Shown here piece by piece: positions 3,002 through 5,484 of a DNA stretch of 5,484 bases. The DNA comes from CAZLPW01 sp964561495 (GTDB taxonomy: Bacteria > Fidelibacterota > Marinisomatia > Marinisomatales > UBA1611). The notes beneath the pieces are model-generated. The model was given only the letters and a program-made list of their open reading frames with translations, had not been told where the DNA came from and made no database searches. Made by a program: the position numbers and the translations under genes. The stretch is from NCBI GenBank assembly GCA_964561495.1, contig CAZLPW010000113.1, positions 1 through 5,484 of the forward strand, in the 5' to 3' direction. Positions within the stretch are counted from its first letter, which is position 1. Every line of letters starts with the position of its first letter.

Positions 3002-5484
3002 ATGTTTAGCATTTTAAATATCATGTTTAGAACAATTGTAAAAGTTTTGTGGATTTTATTTTTTCCGCTTCAAATAATATTTTCTCAAGAATCTGGAGAT
3101 ATATCTATTAATACAAGAGGTTCAACAGGTGATAATAGTTATAACTCATATAACATAGAATGTGCAAGTGCAGGAAACTATGGTCAAACTGGAGGCATCG
3201 TTGTTAGGATTTTAAATAATGCAGCTTTTTCATCTTCAGATCGTTATGAGTTAACCATGCAAATAGGGAGTGGTGCACAGGTTGGTGTAACAGGAACTCC
3301 AGGAAACAATGGTGACTTTGATGTTGATGCAGAGGGTAACCTTAGATATTCTGATGACGAGGATTATTTCTTAATTAGTCATACAGAATTAACCCAAACT
3401 GCTGGGTGGCCAGCAGAAGTAGCGGACCAAGAAGACGTTGATATTACCTTTAGAATAAACGAGACTACTGATGGTAATTTTTATAGTAAGACATACGAAT
3501 TGGATATGGTCGCTCCCACAGTATCCAATATACAAATAAAATCAAATAATGCTTACAATGGAACAGGGAATTCTGATCCTGGTTTTACAGCATCTGTAGA
3601 TGACCCATATTTTGCAACGACTGATGATAGAATCACAATTACCTTCACATCAAATGAAAAACTTCAAGACCCAACAGGTGAAATTGCAGGTGTTGCACAA
3701 GGTTTTTGGAGTATCTCTTCGGAATCTGATTTAAGAAAAAATTGGACGGTTTCTACTGTTGTTGGAGCCTCGCACACCGAAGGGACAGTAGCTTTTTCTA
3801 TTGATATTGTTGATCAGGAAGGAAATCCTGCTTTAAATGCAGAAGCGACTTCTGATAATATTCAATGCAAAATAGATAAAACTGCTCCTACGGTTACAAT
3901 GACAGTTGCAGAAGTAGGCGGAACCATTCACCCTGGTACTGAAGCGACACCTACCTATTATGCTCAAGATCAATCTCAGGTTACAGTGACAATCACAGCT
4001 TCTGAAAACTTGGTCCAAGATGCAAACAATCTAAAGCTTAATATTGATGGCGTTTATTTAGATATAAACGAGTTATCACCAAGCAGTTCTTCTCAAATGA
4101 ATTATAGCGCAACAAAAACTTTAGATGTAAGTGATTTAGGGGCTAGTGCAGCGACTGGAGACAATCTAACATTCTCACTTACCAATGTTCGTGATCCTGC
4201 AGGGAATACTGTAACCACTAATGGTGCTGATGGCGTAACCTCTACTACAAATGGCTCAAAAATTATTTTTGATACTCGAGCTCCAACTGTGCAAACCGCC
4301 ACTATGTCTACAAGTCAGGGTGGAACGGGCTATGCTACTACAGGTGATGTTATTACCCTAACAATCGATATTCCTGATGGCCCTATTTTTGCTCCAACAG
4401 TTCAGTTTGCAGGAGATAATAATGTCTATGTTAATGCCAGTACTATTACAGGGACATCTTTGGGTTGGTCTGACGGCAGTTCTGATGCAACGTGGAGTGC
4501 AACTGTTACAATCTCAGCTGCGATTGGTGAAAGCATTACAAATGGAACAAAGTTTAAGCTGGATTTTGAAGATTTTTCAGGAAACTCTGCTACTCAGGTC
4601 ACTAATTTAACTGCAAATAACACAAGTCGACCAAAGATTGATTATACCCCGCCAACATTGGGTGCTGCTATAGGCATAGTTAGTAATGGGACTGGAACTG
4701 CTGGTGGGACAATGTATGCAAAAGCAGGGAACTCTGTGACTCTTTCCGTGCAGGGGGGGGAAGATCTTATAACGAGCGGAGGGCTTTTTGATGTAACAAT
4801 TGGTGGTACAGCTGCAAATCCCTCTCGAACGGATGCAGATCAATGGATTGCTCAAATTGCATCAATGTCAACCCAAACCGAAGGTGTTTTGGTTATAAGT
4901 TTTAAGCTTAAGGATTTAGCAGGTAATGAATCAGCAGCATTTGATAATACAGCAATAACGGATGGAAGTTCTGTTATTTTTGACAAAACCGCTCCTACAG
5001 TTAGTAATTTTACTTTTGCATCGAATAATGCTTATACAACTGCTGGCGCAAAGCACGGAGATAGGGTAACGCTATCTTTTGACTGCAATGATGATCAGCT
5101 TATCACAGGTGGCGATGAAACTGTAGGTAGGACTATAACGATTGCACAGACAGCTGCAACTATAACCAGAACTGACCGCTCATATGTTGCTTTTGTTGAT
5201 ATGAATAAAGATAATGCTAATCAAATAGAAGGTAATGTTCCAATTAGTATTATAATGACTGATAAGGCTGGGAACGTTGGTAGTGAGGCAACGCAGGCTA
5301 ATGTTGTTTTAGAGGATGCTTCATTAACTGTTACATATGATAAGACGATTCCTGCTCTTACTGCAGTAACTTATGAAAATATTACTGGCACAGCCCCAAA
5401 TCCTCAGACCCATGCTACTACTGGCGATCAAATTAGATTGTCAATTGTTGCCAATGATGATCTTTATTATCATGCAACAGACAA
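3002..5484 (+). CDS. Giant secreted Ig-like repeat protein (adhesin-like), 3' end outside the window
   Basis: One frame stays open from ATG at 3002 to the window edge (827 complete codons), so the protein is larger than what is seen. Residues 1-28 form a signal peptide (R10 and K14, core 15-27, likely cut at FS|Q). ATG at 3023 would give a cleaner signal peptide starting MFRTIVK and is equally possible; neither has a Shine-Dalgarno. Residues 29-167 are a non-repetitive, Asn/Ser/Gly-rich N-terminal region. From residue 168 the protein consists of repeats of about 114-132 residues, typical of bacterial Ig-like stalks in surface adhesins. Each begins near D-x-x-APTV and ends near a D-x-AGN turn. 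The composition, rich in Thr, Ala, Asn and Asp with almost no Cys, fits an extracellular stalk. The upstream acidic barrel protein ends 14 bases earlier, so the two probably form an operon. The anchoring or secretion signal would be at the missing C-terminus, so the export route (for example type IX or type I) cannot be decided. A G8 run at 4753-4760 is in frame here. Confidence 0.85.
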   Translation, partial: MFSILNIMFRTIVKVLWILFFPLQIIFSQESGDISINTRGSTGDNSYNSYNIECASAGNYGQTGGIVVRILNNAAFSSSDRYELTMQIGSGAQVGVTGTPGNNGDFDVDAEGNLRYSDDEDYFLISHTELTQTAGWPAEVADQEDVDITFRINETTDGNFYSKTYELDMVAPTVSNIQIKSNNAYNGTGNSDPGFTASVDDPYFATTDDRITITFTSNEKLQDPTGEIAGVAQGFWSISSESDLRKNWTVSTVVGASHTEGTVAFSIDIVDQEGNPALNAEATSDNIQCKIDKTAPTVTMTVAEVGGTIHPGTEATPTYYAQDQSQVTVTITASENLVQDANNLKLNIDGVYLDINELSPSSSSQMNYSATKTLDVSDLGASAATGDNLTFSLTNVRDPAGNTVTTNGADGVTSTTNGSKIIFDTRAPTVQTATMSTSQGGTGYATTGDVITLTIDIPDGPIFAPTVQFAGDNNVYVNASTITGTSLGWSDGSSDATWSATVTISAAIGESITNGTKFKLDFEDFSGNSATQVTNLTANNTSRPKIDYTPPTLGAAIGIVSNGTGTAGGTMYAKAGNSVTLSVQGGEDLITSGGLFDVTIGGTAANPSRTDADQWIAQIASMSTQTEGVLVISFKLKDLAGNESAAFDNTAITDGSSVIFDKTAPTVSNFTFASNNAYTTAGAKHGDRVTLSFDCNDDQLITGGDETVGRTITIAQTAATITRTDRSYVAFVDMNKDNANQIEGNVPISIIMTDKAGNVGSEATQANVVLEDASLTVTYDKTIPALTAVTYENITGTAPNPQTHATTGDQIRLSIVANDDLYYHATD
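3503..5484 (+). repeat. Array of at least six Ig-like repeats within the giant protein
   Basis: Boundary motifs fall at residues D168 (DMVAPTV), D292 (DKTAPTV), D424 (DTRAPTV), D547 (DYTPPTL), D661 (DKTAPTV) and D780 (DKTIPAL), giving spacings of 124, 132, 123, 114 and 119 residues. The sixth repeat is cut by the window edge. Shortly before the next boundary each complete repeat has a turn motif: DQEGN, DPAGN, DFSGN, DLAGN and DKAGN. Early in each repeat comes a (T/S)-G-D-x-(I/V)-T-type strand, such as TGDVITLTI or HGDRVTLSF. Repeats one and five share APTVSN and SNNAY and appear closest to each other. The repeats are too diverged at DNA level for recent recombination. Confidence 0.85.
4753..4760 (+). 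repeat. G8 homopolymer inside the adhesin-like gene
   Basis: Eight consecutive G bases encode the end of Gln and Gly-Gly plus the first base of Glu (QGGE) in the fourth Ig-like repeat. With eight Gs the frame continues to the window edge. With one base gained or lost it would meet a stop soon after. It is the longest G run in this AT-rich window. Confidence 0.85.

Noticed and set aside
3833..4855. Minus-strand frames at 3833-4018, 4102-4302 and 4607-4855 and a plus-strand frame at 4377-4610
   Set aside because: All lie inside the continuous 827-codon frame of the Ig-like repeat protein, which has the expected repeated motifs. The alternative frames show no domain or signal.

Overview
The window (5,484 bases, AT-rich) looks like chromosomal DNA of a Gram-negative bacterium. 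The Bacteroidota or a related FCB-group lineage is my best guess, not a proof. Support for this: a tRNA gene without an encoded CCA, signal peptides ending in a small residue before Gln (FSQ, QAQ, FGQ), a probable outer-membrane barrel, and a very large secreted protein built from Ig-like repeats. Stops are TAG, TGA and TAA, so the standard bacterial code fits. A canonical TTGACA promoter and a GGAG ribosome binding site precede one gene. Two other genes appear to start at TTG with no visible ribosome binding site.

Layout. Bases 1-50 are the 3' part of a tRNA-Arg(ACG), followed by a good intrinsic terminator. Bases 87-219 are a spacer with a perfect 11-bp tandem repeat ending in a small palindrome. 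Bases 220-915 encode an unrecognised envelope protein with three 12-residue DPxTGE repeats and two glycine-rich membrane segments. The reading frame upstream of its only usable start looks like the hydrophobic core of a signal peptide cut off by a stop codon. Bases 1102-1296 encode a small cold-shock-domain protein, and 1364-1699 a stand-alone MazG-type nucleotide pyrophosphohydrolase. A roughly 500-base non-coding gap (1700-2198) holds a TGTAAC-N5-GTTACA palindrome, then a strong promoter and a structured leader of about 100 bases.

Bases 2199-5484 form a likely two-gene surface operon. The first gene encodes a secreted, extremely acidic protein with a probable C-terminal beta-barrel. After 14 bases comes a giant secreted protein with at least six Ig-like repeats of about 114-132 residues, which runs off the end of the window (827 complete codons seen). 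An inference from the arrangement is that the acidic barrel protein helps display, export or anchor the repeat protein at the cell surface.

The parts that best repay attention are the operon leader, with two ribosome-binding/start modules of identical geometry 60 bp apart; the G8 tract inside the adhesin-like gene; the perfect 27-bp repeat in the acidic gene; and the missing start codon of the DPxTGE gene. I see no CRISPR array, insertion sequence, integrase or defence system. I cannot claim a new system from this window alone.
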